A stretch of DNA of 64,000 nt, taken from Pseudomonas sp. H9. Its GTDB lineage: Bacteria; Pseudomonadota; Gammaproteobacteria; Pseudomonadales; Pseudomonadaceae. Under the pieces are notes generated by a model that had not been told where the DNA came from, searched no databases, and saw only the letters and a program-made list of their open reading frames with translations. How positions within the stretch are numbered: the first letter of the stretch is position 1; every line of letters starts with the position of its first letter. The stretch is taken from assembly GCF_004353925.1 (NCBI RefSeq), contig NZ_SMOK01000017.1:186001-250000 (forward strand), given 5' to 3'. The position numbers and the translations under genes were made by a program. Below are positions 8,418 to 17,670 of this stretch, piece by piece.

Positions 8418-9998
8418 ATGCCATTCTCGGTAAAACGCCGGCCTCGGCGCCTGTGGCGTGTTGTGTTGCCGTGGCTGGTAGGCGCCCTGCCCATGGCCTG
8501 CGGATTGTTGATCATGCACTGGCAAGCCGAGCGCGAGCTGCAAAGTCGCAGCGAGGCCAGTACCCGCCAGGTGGTCAGGCAGATCGACCACATCCTCGAC
8601 GATATCTCCGCCGCCGCCCAGGCGCTGCTGCCCCTGGCCGGGCAACCCTGTGCCGCGCAGTCACTGGCGCTGCGTGAGCAGGTGGTCCGGCATGCCTTCG
8701 TGCGCTCTACCAACCTTGAGTATCGCGGCGAGTTGTATTGCAGTTCATTGTTCGGCACCTACCGCGAAGTGATCGATAGCAACGACTATTTCCAGGGGCG
8801 GCTGTGGCTGATGCAGGGTAATTCGGTTACCCCCGGACACCCTTTGCTGGCGTACCGCACCGCTGCCGATGGTCGCGGCGCCATCAGTACGGCCGATGGC
8901 GATCATCTGATTGGCGCCTTGCACCTGCTGGATGATGACACCCGCTTGATCTTGCAAGTCGGCCCGAACTGGATGGGCCAGAGCGGGGAGGTGCATACCG
9001 GGCCCCGGCCGGTGCCGCAAGTGGCCGTCAGCGAGCTGAGTTCATTGCACTACCCCTTCTCGATCCTGGGTGGGTACGATCAGGGCAAAGTCGGCAAAGT
9101 GATGCGCAGCGAATACCCGGCCCTGTTCGGATTGCTGATTCTGCTCGGCGCGATGGCAGCAGTGACCTGTTACTGGCAACTGCGTCGGGCCAGTTCACCC
9201 CGCGCTGAGCTGCAGCGTGCCATTGAGGCCGACGAGTTCGTGCCGTACTTCCAGCCCGTAGTACGCCAGAATGACTACGGCTGGGCCGGTGTCGAGGTAT
9301 TGATGCGCTGGCAGCATCCACGCGAAGGCCTGGTCAGCCCGGACCTGTTCATCCCCTATGCCGAGCACAGCGGCCAGATCGTGCCCATGACCCGCCGGCT
9401 TCTGGAACGTACCGCCCAGACCCTGGCGCCCCACGTTGAAAGTATGGGCAGTGACTTTCACATCGCCATCAACATCACGGCCGATCATTGTCAGGACCTG
9501 GCCCTACTGGACGACTGCCGGGCTTTTCTGGCCGCCTTCCCGGCCAACAGCGTAAGGCTGACCTTGGAGCTGACCGAGCGCAAACTCATTTCTCCCACTG
9601 AACTCACCCACACACTGTTTGCCGGGCTGCATGAATTGGGAGTCTTGATTGCCCTGGACGATTTCGGCACAGGACAATCGAGCCTGGCGTACTTGCAGCA
9701 GTTCCAGGTCGATTACCTCAAGATCGATCAGAGTTTTGTCGCGATGATTGGCGGTGACGCCCTGTCGCTGCACATTCTCGAGAGCATTATCGAACTGTCG
9801 AGCAAGCTGGGCCTGGGTATTGTGGCCGAAGGGGTCGAGACCGAAGCGCAACGTGACTACCTGGCACGGCACAACGTCGATTTCCAGCAAGGCTATCTGT
9901 TTGCCCGGCCGATGTCGGCCGATGTATTCATCCAGGCGCTGCAGGCGCAGTGCCTGACGTCGCCGCCCGGCCAACCGATGTACGCGGGCGATGGCTAA
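8418..9998 (+). CDS. CSS-motif sensor EAL-domain c-di-GMP phosphodiesterase
   Basis: A 526-residue inner-membrane protein predicted to hydrolyse cyclic di-GMP. A membrane segment at about 12-33 is followed by a periplasmic CSS domain (GQPCAAQS; LYCSSLFG), a second membrane segment (about 235-255), then an EAL domain to the end. Catalytic hallmarks are present: EVLMRWQHP (the EAL position, as EVL), NITADH, ELTERKL, DDFGTGQSSLAYL, LKIDQSFV and EGVETEAQ. The enzyme is therefore likely active. The start at ATG 8418 gives the positively charged N-terminus expected before the first membrane segment, although its ribosome binding site is weak. It is a paralogue of the truncated gene at 6172. Confidence 0.88.
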   Translation: MPFSVKRRPRRLWRVVLPWLVGALPMACGLLIMHWQAERELQSRSEASTRQVVRQIDHILDDISAAAQALLPLAGQPCAAQSLALREQVVRHAFVRSTNLEYRGELYCSSLFGTYREVIDSNDYFQGRLWLMQGNSVTPGHPLLAYRTAADGRGAISTADGDHLIGALHLLDDDTRLILQVGPNWMGQSGEVHTGPRPVPQVAVSELSSLHYPFSILGGYDQGKVGKVMRSEYPALFGLLILLGAMAAVTCYWQLRRASSPRAELQRAIEADEFVPYFQPVVRQNDYGWAGVEVLMRWQHPREGLVSPDLFIPYAEHSGQIVPMTRRLLERTAQTLAPHVESMGSDFHIAINITADHCQDLALLDDCRAFLAAFPANSVRLTLELTERKLISPTELTHTLFAGLHELGVLIALDDFGTGQSSLAYLQQFQVDYLKIDQSFVAMIGGDALSLHILESIIELSSKLGLGIVAEGVETEAQRDYLARHNVDFQQGYLFARPMSADVFIQALQAQCLTSPPGQPMYAGDG

Positions 9999-10031
9999 GC
10001 GTCTTTTCTTTTCCTGCTGATAGAGGCCCTC

Positions 10032-10919
10032 GTGTCCAAAGGCATCATTTTATCGGTCACGGCGTCTTGCTTGTTCGCTGTGATGTATTACTACACCTCG
10101 CTGCTGACCCCGCTGGACGGTGAAGAAGTGTTTGGCTGGCGCACATTGCTGACCCTGCCCTGCCTGACCGTATTCATGCTGCTGAGCAAAGACTGGCCGC
10201 TGATTACCGGCCTGCTCAAGCGCATCCGGCAATCACCGCTATTGCTGCTGGGTTTGCTCGGGACGTCGTCGATGTTGGGCGTACAGCTGTGGCTGTTTCT
10301 CTGGGCGCCGTTGCACGGGCGCAGCCTGGAAGTGTCGCTGGGCTATTTTCTCTTGCCATTGAGCATGGTCCTGACCGGGCGTGTGGTCTACGGCGAACGC
10401 CTGTCACGCCTGCAACTGCTGGCAGTGGTCTGCGCAGCGACCGGCGTCGCCCATGAGTTGTACCTGCATGGTAGTTTCGCCTGGGAAACCCTGGTCGTGG
10501 CCATCGGCTACCCGATGTACTTCATTCTGCGGCGCAAATGCCGCACCGATCACTTGGGAGGCCTGTGGGCCGACATGTGCCTGCTGCTGCCAGCCGCCCT
10601 GTACTTTGTCAGCCAGGGCCCGTTGAGCGCCCAGGACCTGACAGAGCACCCGGCCCTGTATGGCCTGATTCCGTTGTTGGGGGTGATCAGCGCGCTGGCG
10701 CTGATCTGCTATGTGCTGGCAAGCCGGCTGCTGGCGTTCAGCTTGTTCGGCCTGCTCAGCTATGTCGAGCCGGTGCTGTTGGTAGCGGTGGCCCTGCTAC
10801 TGGGCGAGACCATCGGCCCCGACCAGTGGCTGACTTACCTGCCGATCTGGCTGGCAGTGCTGGTGCTGATCCTTGAAGGCATCAAGCACCTGCTTCGCCA
10901 GCAACGGCGCTCGGTGTAA
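10032..10919 (+). CDS. rarD: EamA-family permease RarD
   Basis: A 295-residue membrane protein with about ten hydrophobic segments, the length of RarD. It begins [20 protein letters not shown] and carries EVFGWR and [12 protein letters not shown], which are typical of RarD-type EamA transporters. The substrate is unknown for the family. GTG 10032 is used with AGAGG at 10022-10026. The gene follows the phosphodiesterase by 33 bases and may be co-transcribed with it. Its last 38 bases overlap the convergent TerC-family gene. Confidence 0.85.
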   Translation: MSKGIILSVTASCLFAVMYYYTSLLTPLDGEEVFGWRTLLTLPCLTVFMLLSKDWPLITGLLKRIRQSPLLLLGLLGTSSMLGVQLWLFLWAPLHGRSLEVSLGYFLLPLSMVLTGRVVYGERLSRLQLLAVVCAATGVAHELYLHGSFAWETLVVAIGYPMYFILRRKCRTDHLGGLWADMCLLLPAALYFVSQGPLSAQDLTEHPALYGLIPLLGVISALALICYVLASRLLAFSLFGLLSYVEPVLLVAVALLLGETIGPDQWLTYLPIWLAVLVLILEGIKHLLRQQRRSV

Positions 10920-12453
10920 GGCGTACCTCGCGAACGCGACGCTCCTCCACCGCAACCACCGTCATTTTCCAGTTGTTCCATTCCAAGTGGTCGCCGACCA
11001 CAGGCAGTCGGTCAAGCAGGCTCATCACCAGGCCCGCGAGGGTCTGGTAGTCCTCGGTGGGTTTGGCGGTAAAGCCAGTACGCGCCTGAATCTGGCTCAG
11101 GTTCAGGGCGCCGCTGACGACAAAGCCGTCTGCGTCTTCAACAATCCCTGGCCCTTCCACCTCACTGGCATCGGGCAGTTCACCGGCAATCGACTCAAGG
11201 ATGTCGGTCATGGTCAGCACGCCGGTGAAATCACCAAACTCGTTGACCACAAAGGCAATGTGCGTCGACTCATTACGCATCTGTTCCAGCGCGTTGAGAA
11301 TGCTGAAGCTTTCCAACAGGTTCAGTGGCGCACGTACCAGGTTCTCCAGGTCGGGCTCGTTGCCGGCCAACAGTTCCTTGAGCAATTCCTTCTTGTGCAC
11401 AAAGCCCAGTGGCTCTTCGACGCGGCCATTGCGGATCAGCGGCAAACGCGAGTAGGACGAGTGCATCAGGGCCGTACGGATGGCCTCTGGCGACTGCGCC
11501 AGGTCGATGGCGTCGACCTTCGCACGTACCGTCATCAGCGTCTTGATCGGGCGCTCGGCCAGATTCAACACACCACTGATCATTACCCGCTCACGACGGT
11601 CGAACAGCACCTGCTCTTCGCCATCTTCGATCAGATCGGCAATTTCCTCACCCACCTCGTCGGCCTCGATACGACGACCGCCCAGCAGGCGCATCACCGC
11701 ATGGGCGGTGCGCTCACGCAACGGCCGGTGCTGCTGCAGGCTGCGCTTGCGACGGGCACGCGCCACCTGGTTGAACAGCTCGACCAGGATCGAGAAACCG
11801 ATGGCCGCGTACAGGTAGCCTTTCGGAATATGGAAGCCCAGGCCTTCGGCGGTCAGGCTGAAGCCGATCATCATCAGGAAGCCCAGACACAGCATGATCA
11901 CGGTCGGGTGACTGTTGACGAAACGAGTCAACGGCTTGCTGGCAACGATCATGATACCGATCGAGAAAATCACCGCGATCATCATCACCGACAACTGCTC
12001 GACCATACCGACGGCGGTGATTACCGCATCCAGCGAGAACACCGCATCGAGCACCACAATCTGCGCCACGATAGGCCAGAACGCCGCATGGCGAGTGCTG
12101 CCGTTGGTTTGTGCAACGTGACCTTCAAGGCGTTCGTGCAATTCCATGGTGGCCTTGAACAACAGGAACACACCACCGAAGAGCATGATCAGGTCGCGAC
12201 CGGAGAAGGTCTTGCCCAATACCTCGATCAACGGCGCGGTGAGTGTCACCATCCAGGAAATACTGGCCAGCAGGCCCAGACGCATGATCAACGCCAGGGT
12301 CAAACCGATCACCCGCGCACGGTCGCGCTGATGCGGTGGCAGTTTGTCGGCAAGGATTGCGATGAATACCAGGTTGTCGATACCCAGTACCAGCTCAAGC
12401 ACAATCAGCGTGGCAAGGCCCAGCCAGGCCGTAGGGTCGGCTAGCCATTCCAT
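10882..12453 (-). CDS. TerC-family membrane protein with CBS pair and CorC/HlyC domain
   Basis: A 523-residue protein of the YoaE/YegH type. Residues of about 1-235 form a TerC domain with about seven membrane segments and the acidic motifs [11 protein letters not shown] and [13 protein letters not shown]. These metal-binding-like motifs are conserved in the family, which is linked to Mn export or metallation of exported enzymes. A CBS pair follows (about 300-425, including [11 protein letters not shown] and [11 protein letters not shown]), then a C-terminal CorC/HlyC-type transporter-associated domain. It is a single gene, convergent with rarD (38-base overlap). The leader was inspected for a Mn-sensing yybP-ykoY structure and no convincing match was found. 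Confidence 0.85.
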   Translation of the reverse strand: MEWLADPTAWLGLATLIVLELVLGIDNLVFIAILADKLPPHQRDRARVIGLTLALIMRLGLLASISWMVTLTAPLIEVLGKTFSGRDLIMLFGGVFLLFKATMELHERLEGHVAQTNGSTRHAAFWPIVAQIVVLDAVFSLDAVITAVGMVEQLSVMMIAVIFSIGIMIVASKPLTRFVNSHPTVIMLCLGFLMMIGFSLTAEGLGFHIPKGYLYAAIGFSILVELFNQVARARRKRSLQQHRPLRERTAHAVMRLLGGRRIEADEVGEEIADLIEDGEEQVLFDRRERVMISGVLNLAERPIKTLMTVRAKVDAIDLAQSPEAIRTALMHSSYSRLPLIRNGRVEEPLGFVHKKELLKELLAGNEPDLENLVRAPLNLLESFSILNALEQMRNESTHIAFVVNEFGDFTGVLTMTDILESIAGELPDASEVEGPGIVEDADGFVVSGALNLSQIQARTGFTAKPTEDYQTLAGLVMSLLDRLPVVGDHLEWNNWKMTVVAVEERRVREVRLTPSAVAGEAGA

Positions 12454-12716
12454 GGGCGAGTACTCATGCGGGCGAACAACGGGGAAACGTCACAAAGACG
12501 GGGGGATGGCCGGGACGGCCAGGTACTGGGGGGCTCCGAGAACGAAGTCATATCAACCTGAAATCAATTGGGGAGGCGATCCTACAATTGCAGCAGGTAT
12601 TTCTAATAGTGCGAAACTATTTCAAATTCTGTATTCGCAGCCAGGGTAATTTCCTTCAATACCGGCAATCGTCCGCCCCTCAGACTCAGTCACTCCCTCC
12701 TTAAGGATGAATGCAC

Positions 12717-13304
12717 ATGAGCCTGACACTGTCCATGGCCGCCTTTGCGCTGGCGGCCTCCATCTCCCCTGGCCCGGTCAACATTGTAGCCCTGGGCAGC
12801 GGTGCCCGGCACGGCCTGCGAGCAAGCTTGCGGCATGTCACTGGGGCCACCGTGGGCTTCAGCCTGTTGCTGTTGCTGATCGGCCTGGGCTTGCACGAAA
12901 TGCTGCGCCATTGGCCTGGCATGACGCGGATACTGCACGCGGGCGGCGTGGCGTTTTTGCTGTACATGGCGTGGAAGCTGGCCAGCGATCAAGGAGAACT
13001 GGCGCAAAGCAACGCCCCCGCTGCGCCATCGATGCTTGCTGGCGCCACCCTGCAATGGCTCAACCCCAAGGCCTGGCTAGCCAGTGTGGCCGGTGTCGGC
13101 GCCTATGTTGGCGAAGGTGAAACCACCCTGCTCTGGCAATTTGTCGGGATCTACTTTGTCATCTGCTATTTGTCGATCGCCAGTTGGGCCTGGGCCGGCA
13201 GCCTGATCAGTCACTACCTGGGCAACGCTCGCCGGGTGCGCGTGTTCAACCGGGTATTGGCAGCGCTGCTGGTTGCCAGTGCGCTGTATCTGTTAGTGGG
13301 CTGA
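12717..13304 (+). CDS. LysE-family amino-acid exporter
   Basis: A 195-residue protein with the N-terminal pattern MAAFALAASISPGPVNIVAL and the GARHGLRASLRHVTGATVGF loop of LysE/RhtB exporters, with five to six membrane segments. The family exports amino acids such as lysine, threonine or homoserine. ATG 12717 is preferred because AAGGA at 12703-12707 lies nine bases upstream; another ATG at 12711 is only three bases from it. It overlaps the convergent AraC gene by 12 bases. A LysE exporter beside an AraC activator is a common Pseudomonas pairing, so that regulator may control it. Confidence 0.85.
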   Translation: MSLTLSMAAFALAASISPGPVNIVALGSGARHGLRASLRHVTGATVGFSLLLLLIGLGLHEMLRHWPGMTRILHAGGVAFLLYMAWKLASDQGELAQSNAPAAPSMLAGATLQWLNPKAWLASVAGVGAYVGEGETTLLWQFVGIYFVICYLSIASWAWAGSLISHYLGNARRVRVFNRVLAALLVASALYLLVG

Positions 13305-14078
13305 TCGATAGTGTCCGGGGGTTGCGGCCAGGTGGCGTTTGAACGCGCGCTGCAGATGGGCCTGGTCGGCAAATCCAGCTTCCAGCGCCACCTCGGCGAT
13401 CATTGCGCCGCGACGCAGCCGCGCACGGGCGTATTGCACCCGCTGGTCCAGTAGGTAACCGTGGGGCGTCAGGCCGAAGTGCTGCTTGAACGCACGAATC
13501 AGGTAGGAAGTCGATAAACCCGCCGCCTCACTGATGTCTTCGAGCCGCAACGGCTCGGTACAATGCTCGCGGATAAAGGCTGCGGCCACCAGCAGCCCCG
13601 GGTTGAGCCCACGCCCGGTCGACTCGCCGCACGGTAGTTGCTGGATCAATTCACTGAAAAAAATCCGTGCCGCAGCGTGCTTGCTGGACGCACTGCACTG
13701 GTCGTCTACCAATAAGGCGTGCAATTGGCACAGCCTTTGGTACAGGTAAGGCGAGCAACTGCTGAGCACGTCGAACGGCTGAAACCCGAGGGCCTGCAAC
13801 CAGGGCAAGTCCACGTACAGCATCAGGTATGACCACGGCTCATCGTCGATTGGATTGCAGTGATGCACCACGCCGGGGTTCATCAGTACAACGGTCCCGG
13901 TCGAGATCTGTTGATGGCTGTCGCCACTGACATAGGTGCTACGCCCGGCGGTGATCGCGCCGATGGAAAACCCTTCGTGGGAATGTGCCGCATAGCACAC
14001 GGTGCGCCCATCCTCGACACTGCGCGCCTCAATGAACGGCAGTGCCGGGTCACGCCAGAATCGAGAAGGGTTAGTCAT
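13293..14078 (-). CDS. AraC-family transcriptional regulator with AraC-type cupin
   Basis: A 261-residue protein. Residues of about 1-150 form the AraC-type cupin sensing domain (AAHSHEGFSIGAITAG; MNPGVVHHCNP). The last 100 residues hold two helix-turn-helix units (LEDISEAAGLSTSYLIRAFK and IAEVALEAGFADQAHLQRAF), ending with the usual TPGHYR. The ATG at 14078 lies nine bases from GAGGA, and an ATG two codons earlier overlaps the stop of the upstream gene. It is thus the second gene of a minus-strand operon with the XRE-cupin regulator and is convergent with the LysE exporter, its likely target. Confidence 0.82.
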   Translation of the reverse strand: MTNPSRFWRDPALPFIEARSVEDGRTVCYAAHSHEGFSIGAITAGRSTYVSGDSHQQISTGTVVLMNPGVVHHCNPIDDEPWSYLMLYVDLPWLQALGFQPFDVLSSCSPYLYQRLCQLHALLVDDQCSASSKHAAARIFFSELIQQLPCGESTGRGLNPGLLVAAAFIREHCTEPLRLEDISEAAGLSTSYLIRAFKQHFGLTPHGYLLDQRVQYARARLRRGAMIAEVALEAGFADQAHLQRAFKRHLAATPGHYRSAH

Positions 14079-14083
14079 CGCCA

Positions 14084-14626
14084 TCAGTCCTCAGCGTCGT
14101 GTACCACCACCAGCAATTGCGCCTGCTGCTCGCCCAATGAGCGCAGCCGATGCGGTGTTTGCGCATTGAAGTACAAGGCATCGCCCCGCTCAAGAATGAC
14201 CCGCTCACTCATGAAGTCGACTTCGACCTGGCCTTCATGGACAAACAAGAACTCCTCGCCCAGGTGCTCCTTGAAGGTCGAATCGCTGAAGTCGTGCGGC
14301 GGGCTCATGATGAACGGCAACAAGCTGCGGCTGCCGATATGGTTGGCCAATACCGCATAACCCGATCCGTGGCCACTGCCGGACAGTGGCTGACGTTCGC
14401 CACTGCGCACCAGGCTGAAGCGCGCCTGGCCCGGTGCATCCTCGGCAAACAGCTCTTCGACATTGACCCCCAGCGCCCGCGCCAACTTCAAGGCAGCGGC
14501 AATAGAGGGTGTGTTGAGGCCCCGCTCAACCTTGGAAAGATAACTTTTGGTCATACCGGACTTTTCGGCCAGCACTTCCAAGGTAATGCCCAGTTTTTTT
14601 CTCAGCAATTTCAATCGGATAGACAT
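14084..14626 (-). CDS. XRE-family regulator with C-terminal cupin
   Basis: A 180-residue protein. The N-terminal helix-turn-helix (ITLEVLAEKSGMTKSYLSKV) is followed by a cupin_2 domain (about 100-178, with EHLGEEFLFVHEGQ and the histidine near QTPHRLRSL). Such proteins repress or activate nearby catabolic genes in response to a small ligand. The start is placed at ATG 14626 (MSIRLKLLRKK), where the family begins. An in-frame GTG at 14677 exists, but it lies inside a perfect palindrome that is probably an operator. The gene is divergent from the aldolase/DHDPS-like pair, which is its most likely target, and its stop overlaps the AraC gene region. Confidence 0.8.
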   Translation of the reverse strand: MSIRLKLLRKKLGITLEVLAEKSGMTKSYLSKVERGLNTPSIAAALKLARALGVNVEELFAEDAPGQARFSLVRSGERQPLSGSGHGSGYAVLANHIGSRSLLPFIMSPPHDFSDSTFKEHLGEEFLFVHEGQVEVDFMSERVILERGDALYFNAQTPHRLRSLGEQQAQLLVVVHDAED

Positions 14627-14669
14627 TTGGTGCAATTTTCCCAGTGCCGCGGGCAAGCTTTTGCTTGCT

Positions 14670-14706
14670 AATGACACATTGTGTCATTTATCCTTTTTTG
14701 TGTCAT
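14670..14706. promoter_or_regulatory. Candidate operator palindrome for the XRE-cupin regulator
   Basis: AATGACACA (14670-14678) and TGTGTCATT (14680-14688) form a perfect 9-bp inverted repeat around one base. A third half-site, TGTGTCAT, lies at 14699-14706. The site sits in the divergent region between the regulator and the aldolase gene, the usual place for an autoregulated XRE operator. Confidence 0.6.
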
Positions 14707-14787
14707 CTGCTTGACCGCCCCCTCCACCTTCCAAGTAGCCGGGGGCGGGCCAGCCTGACATTTCTTCTTACCCTTGAGGATATCCCC

Positions 14788-15570
14788 ATGGCCAAGACTC
14801 TGACACTGCCCAAGGACCACCTGATCAAGCAGGCCCTTACACAGATGCAAGGCTCGCTTGCCGATAATACGTGGACTGCACGGGAAAAGCTGGCCCTGAC
14901 CTGCCGAATTCTGTTCGACAACGGTCACGATTCGGGCCTGGCCGGGCAAATCAGTACCCGCGGGCCGCAACCTGGCACCTTCTATACCCAACAACTGGGC
15001 TTGGGTTTCGATGAAATCACCGCCAGTAACCTGTTGCTGGTCAATGAAGACCTGGAAGTGCTTGAAGGCCAAGGCATGCCCAACCCGGCCAACCGCTTTC
15101 ACAGCTGGGTGTACCGGGCACGTCCGGATGTGAACTGCATCATTCACACCCACCCGACCCATGTCGCCGCCCTGTCGATGCTTGAAGTGCCGCTGCAGGT
15201 GTCGCACATGGACCTGTGCCCGCTGTATGAAGACTGCGCTTTTCTGGAAGCCTGGCCGGGCGTGCCCGTCGGCAATGAAGAAGGCGAAATTATCAGTGCC
15301 GCATTGGGCGACAAGCGCGCGATTCTGCTCTCGCACCACGGCCAGTTGTCTACCGGTGCAAGCATCGAAGAGGCCTGTGTCATCGCCCAATTGATCGAGC
15401 GCGCAGCCAAGCTGCAACTGCTGGCCATGGCTGCCGGCGAAGTCAAACCGATTGAGCCGGCCCTGGGCCGTGAAGCCCACGACTGGATCTCGCGCCCGAA
15501 ACGCCACAGTGCTGCCTTCAACTACTATGCGCGCCAGTGCCTGCGGGTGCATGCCGACTGCCTGAACTGA
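14788..15570 (+). CDS. Class II aldolase/adducin family protein
   Basis: A 260-residue protein of the zinc-dependent class II aldolase/adducin fold, related to fuculose- and ribulose-phosphate aldolases and epimerases. The metal-binding histidines are visible in NCIIHTHPTHVAA and again in LLSHHGQLSTG. GAGGA at 14776-14780 lies seven bases before ATG 14788. It forms an operon with the DHDPS-like gene 38 bases downstream and is divergent from the XRE-cupin regulator. A decarboxylase or aldol-cleavage step on an unknown organic acid is a plausible inference. The true substrate cannot be told. Confidence 0.8.
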   Translation: MAKTLTLPKDHLIKQALTQMQGSLADNTWTAREKLALTCRILFDNGHDSGLAGQISTRGPQPGTFYTQQLGLGFDEITASNLLLVNEDLEVLEGQGMPNPANRFHSWVYRARPDVNCIIHTHPTHVAALSMLEVPLQVSHMDLCPLYEDCAFLEAWPGVPVGNEEGEIISAALGDKRAILLSHHGQLSTGASIEEACVIAQLIERAAKLQLLAMAAGEVKPIEPALGREAHDWISRPKRHSAAFNYYARQCLRVHADCLN

Positions 15571-15608
15571 TTGTTCGCCCTATTTGCCTTTCTTGCGGAG
15601 TACCTTTC

Positions 15609-16511
15609 ATGAGCACGACTTTCCACGGCATCATCGGCTACACCATCACCCCGTTCAGCAGCGACGGCCAGCAGCTTGACCTGCCCGCACTGGGCCAGTC
15701 CATCGACCGCCTGATTGCCGGTGGCGTACATGCCATCGCGCCGCTGGGCAGTACCGGCGAAGGCGCCTACCTGAGCGACCGCGAATGGGATCAGGCTACC
15801 GAATTCAGCCTCGCGCACATCGCAGGCAGAGTGCCGACCATCGTCAGCGTTTCGGACCTGACCACCGCCGGCGCCATCCGCCGCGCCCGCTTTGCCCAGG
15901 CGCATGGCGCCGACGCGGTCATGGTGCTGCCAACTGCTTACTGGAAACTCAGCGAAGCGGAGATTTTCGAGCACTACCGAGCGATCGGCGCCAGCATTGA
16001 CGTGCCGATCATGCTCTACAACAACCCGGTCACCAGCGGTACCGACATGTCGGTGGAACTGATCCTGCGCATCGTACGCGAAGTGCCCAACGTCACCATG
16101 GTCAAGGAGAGCACCGGCGACATCCAGCGCATGCATAAATTGCAGCTGCTTGGCGAAGGCAAAGTACCGTTCTACAACGGCTGCAACCCGCTGGCGCTGG
16201 AAGCGTTCATCGCCGGTGCCAGTGGCTGGTGCACGGCGGCGGCCAACCTGATTCCCGAACTTAACCAGGCGCTGTACAAGGCGGTGGTGAGCAACGACCT
16301 GAAAACCGCCAAGGCGGTGTTCTACCGTCAATTGCCGCTGCTTGATTTCATCCTCAAGGCCGGCTTGCCAGCGACGGTCAAAGCCGGGCTGGCGATCCAG
16401 GGCTTACCGGTTGGCGAGCCTCGCCGCCCGGTGTTTGCCCTGAACCAGGCCGGGCAAGATCACTTGCGCGGCTTGTTGGAAAACCTGTCAACGCCGGGCA
16501 GCCATGCGTAA
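15609..16511 (+). CDS. Dihydrodipicolinate synthase (DapA/NanA) family lyase
   Basis: A 300-residue class I aldolase of the DHDPS superfamily. The substrate-binding GSTGEGAYL, the catalytic tyrosine Y137 in MLYNNP and the Schiff-base lysine K166 in VTMVKESTGD are all present. GGAG at 15597-15600 precedes ATG 15609. It sits in an operon with the class II aldolase and an XRE-cupin regulator rather than with lysine genes. It is therefore more likely a catabolic 2-oxo-acid aldolase or dehydratase than the biosynthetic DapA. The 3' end overlaps the convergent AraC gene by 24 bases. Confidence 0.82.
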   Translation: MSTTFHGIIGYTITPFSSDGQQLDLPALGQSIDRLIAGGVHAIAPLGSTGEGAYLSDREWDQATEFSLAHIAGRVPTIVSVSDLTTAGAIRRARFAQAHGADAVMVLPTAYWKLSEAEIFEHYRAIGASIDVPIMLYNNPVTSGTDMSVELILRIVREVPNVTMVKESTGDIQRMHKLQLLGEGKVPFYNGCNPLALEAFIAGASGWCTAAANLIPELNQALYKAVVSNDLKTAKAVFYRQLPLLDFILKAGLPATVKAGLAIQGLPVGEPRRPVFALNQAGQDHLRGLLENLSTPGSHA

Positions 16512-17501
16512 CCGGTAGTTACCCGGGCTTTCTCCTGTCCACTTTTTGAACGCCCGGTGGAACGCACTGGGTTCCTGGAACCCAGTGCGTTCAGCAATCT
16601 CGGCAATGCTCATGTCCGTTTCACGCAGGCATTCGAATGCCGTAGCACGACGTACCTCGTCTTTGATCTGCTGAAACGAGCGCCCTTCACGCTCCAGTTG
16701 CCGCCGGAAACTGCTGGCACTCAAGCCCTGACGCTTGGCCATGGCCACCAGCGTTGGCCACTCCCCCTGCTCGCGCTCGCGCAGGTAGCGATACACCTGG
16801 GCCACCTGGCCATTCTGATTGCGATAACGAATGACCAGCCACTGCGGCGCACTGCGCAGGAAGGTTTTCAGCCCCGCCAGGTCCTGCACAACCGGCAAAC
16901 GCAAGTAGTCCGCGGCGAACTCGATTTCACTGACCCCGGCGCCCAGTTGCAGGTTGGGGCCCCACAGCAGTGGATCGTCGTCTTGTGGCGGACGCTGGTC
17001 GGTCAATGCCGTGCGGTCGATCACCAAGCGCTGCCCAGCCAGCCAGCACAACAGGCTGATGACCAACGCCAGAAAGGTTTCTTCGGCATACACCCGGGTC
17101 AGCGGGTCGTCGATCTGCGATTGCACGCTGATCACCACGCGCGCACCTTTGATTGACACACTGCCGCGCACGTCTTGCAAAAACAGCGCGAAATTGCTCA
17201 GGCACTGGCGCAGCGCCTTGCCCAGGTTCGGCTCCTGGATCAGGCCCCGGCAGATCAGGGCGAAACTGCCGATGGGCATGCCATGGCTGTCCAGGTTGAA
17301 AAACTCGTCTTCCAGGGCCTGGATCAGAATCAGCCAGAGCCGGGTAAAGGCGCTGGCCGGCACCCGCGCGGCAGGTTCATCGAGCACCAGCGGGTCAATG
17401 CCAGCCTCGCGCAACAGCTGCGCCGCCCGTGCTGGCTGGTCGCGCAGCGCGTGCAACATGCTATGAACGAAGTAAACCGCGACTGTATCGTTTTCCCGCA
17501 T
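16488..17501 (-). CDS. AraC-family regulator of the OruR/ArgR-like type (arabinose-binding domain)
   Basis: A 337-residue protein. Residues of about 1-200 match the 'arabinose-binding' domain of long AraC regulators (HSMLHALRDQPARAAQLLRE; RGSVSIKGARVVISV). The C-terminal 90 residues hold the helix-turn-helix pair, with IAEIAERTGFQEPSAFHRAF and the ending SPGNYRLR. The start is placed at ATG 17501 (MRENDTVAV), the usual family beginning. The frame stays open for 59 more codons, but that extension is low in family character and would run into the thiolase promoter region. It is divergent from the thiolase-dehydrogenase-TetR operon, which it probably activates. Confidence 0.8.
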   Translation of the reverse strand: MRENDTVAVYFVHSMLHALRDQPARAAQLLREAGIDPLVLDEPAARVPASAFTRLWLILIQALEDEFFNLDSHGMPIGSFALICRGLIQEPNLGKALRQCLSNFALFLQDVRGSVSIKGARVVISVQSQIDDPLTRVYAEETFLALVISLLCWLAGQRLVIDRTALTDQRPPQDDDPLLWGPNLQLGAGVSEIEFAADYLRLPVVQDLAGLKTFLRSAPQWLVIRYRNQNGQVAQVYRYLREREQGEWPTLVAMAKRQGLSASSFRRQLEREGRSFQQIKDEVRRATAFECLRETDMSIAEIAERTGFQEPSAFHRAFKKWTGESPGNYRLRMAARR

Positions 17502-17670
17502 GCCGGATTCCGAAAAGGGGGTGGCAAAAAATACCAGTTTTGCTGAACAGTTAAGGCATAGGCCTGGCCAAAGGCTTTGCCTAGACTCGATGACAACCTG
17601 AACTGGCGTGGCGTGCATTCTCGCAGAGCCTGCCACTGCCCCGCCATGCTTTCGCATACTGGAGTCAATC

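Noticed and set aside
10873..12444. A 523-codon plus-strand frame opposite the TerC-family gene
   Set aside because: The minus strand encodes an unmistakable TerC/CBS protein. The opposite frame has a composition typical of antisense shadows (many H, Q, D, R).
12454..12716. Possible Mn-sensing yybP-ykoY riboswitch in front of the TerC-family gene
   Set aside because: TerC genes often carry one, but the conserved core sequences and paired elements could not be placed on the minus strand. A covariance-model search would settle it.
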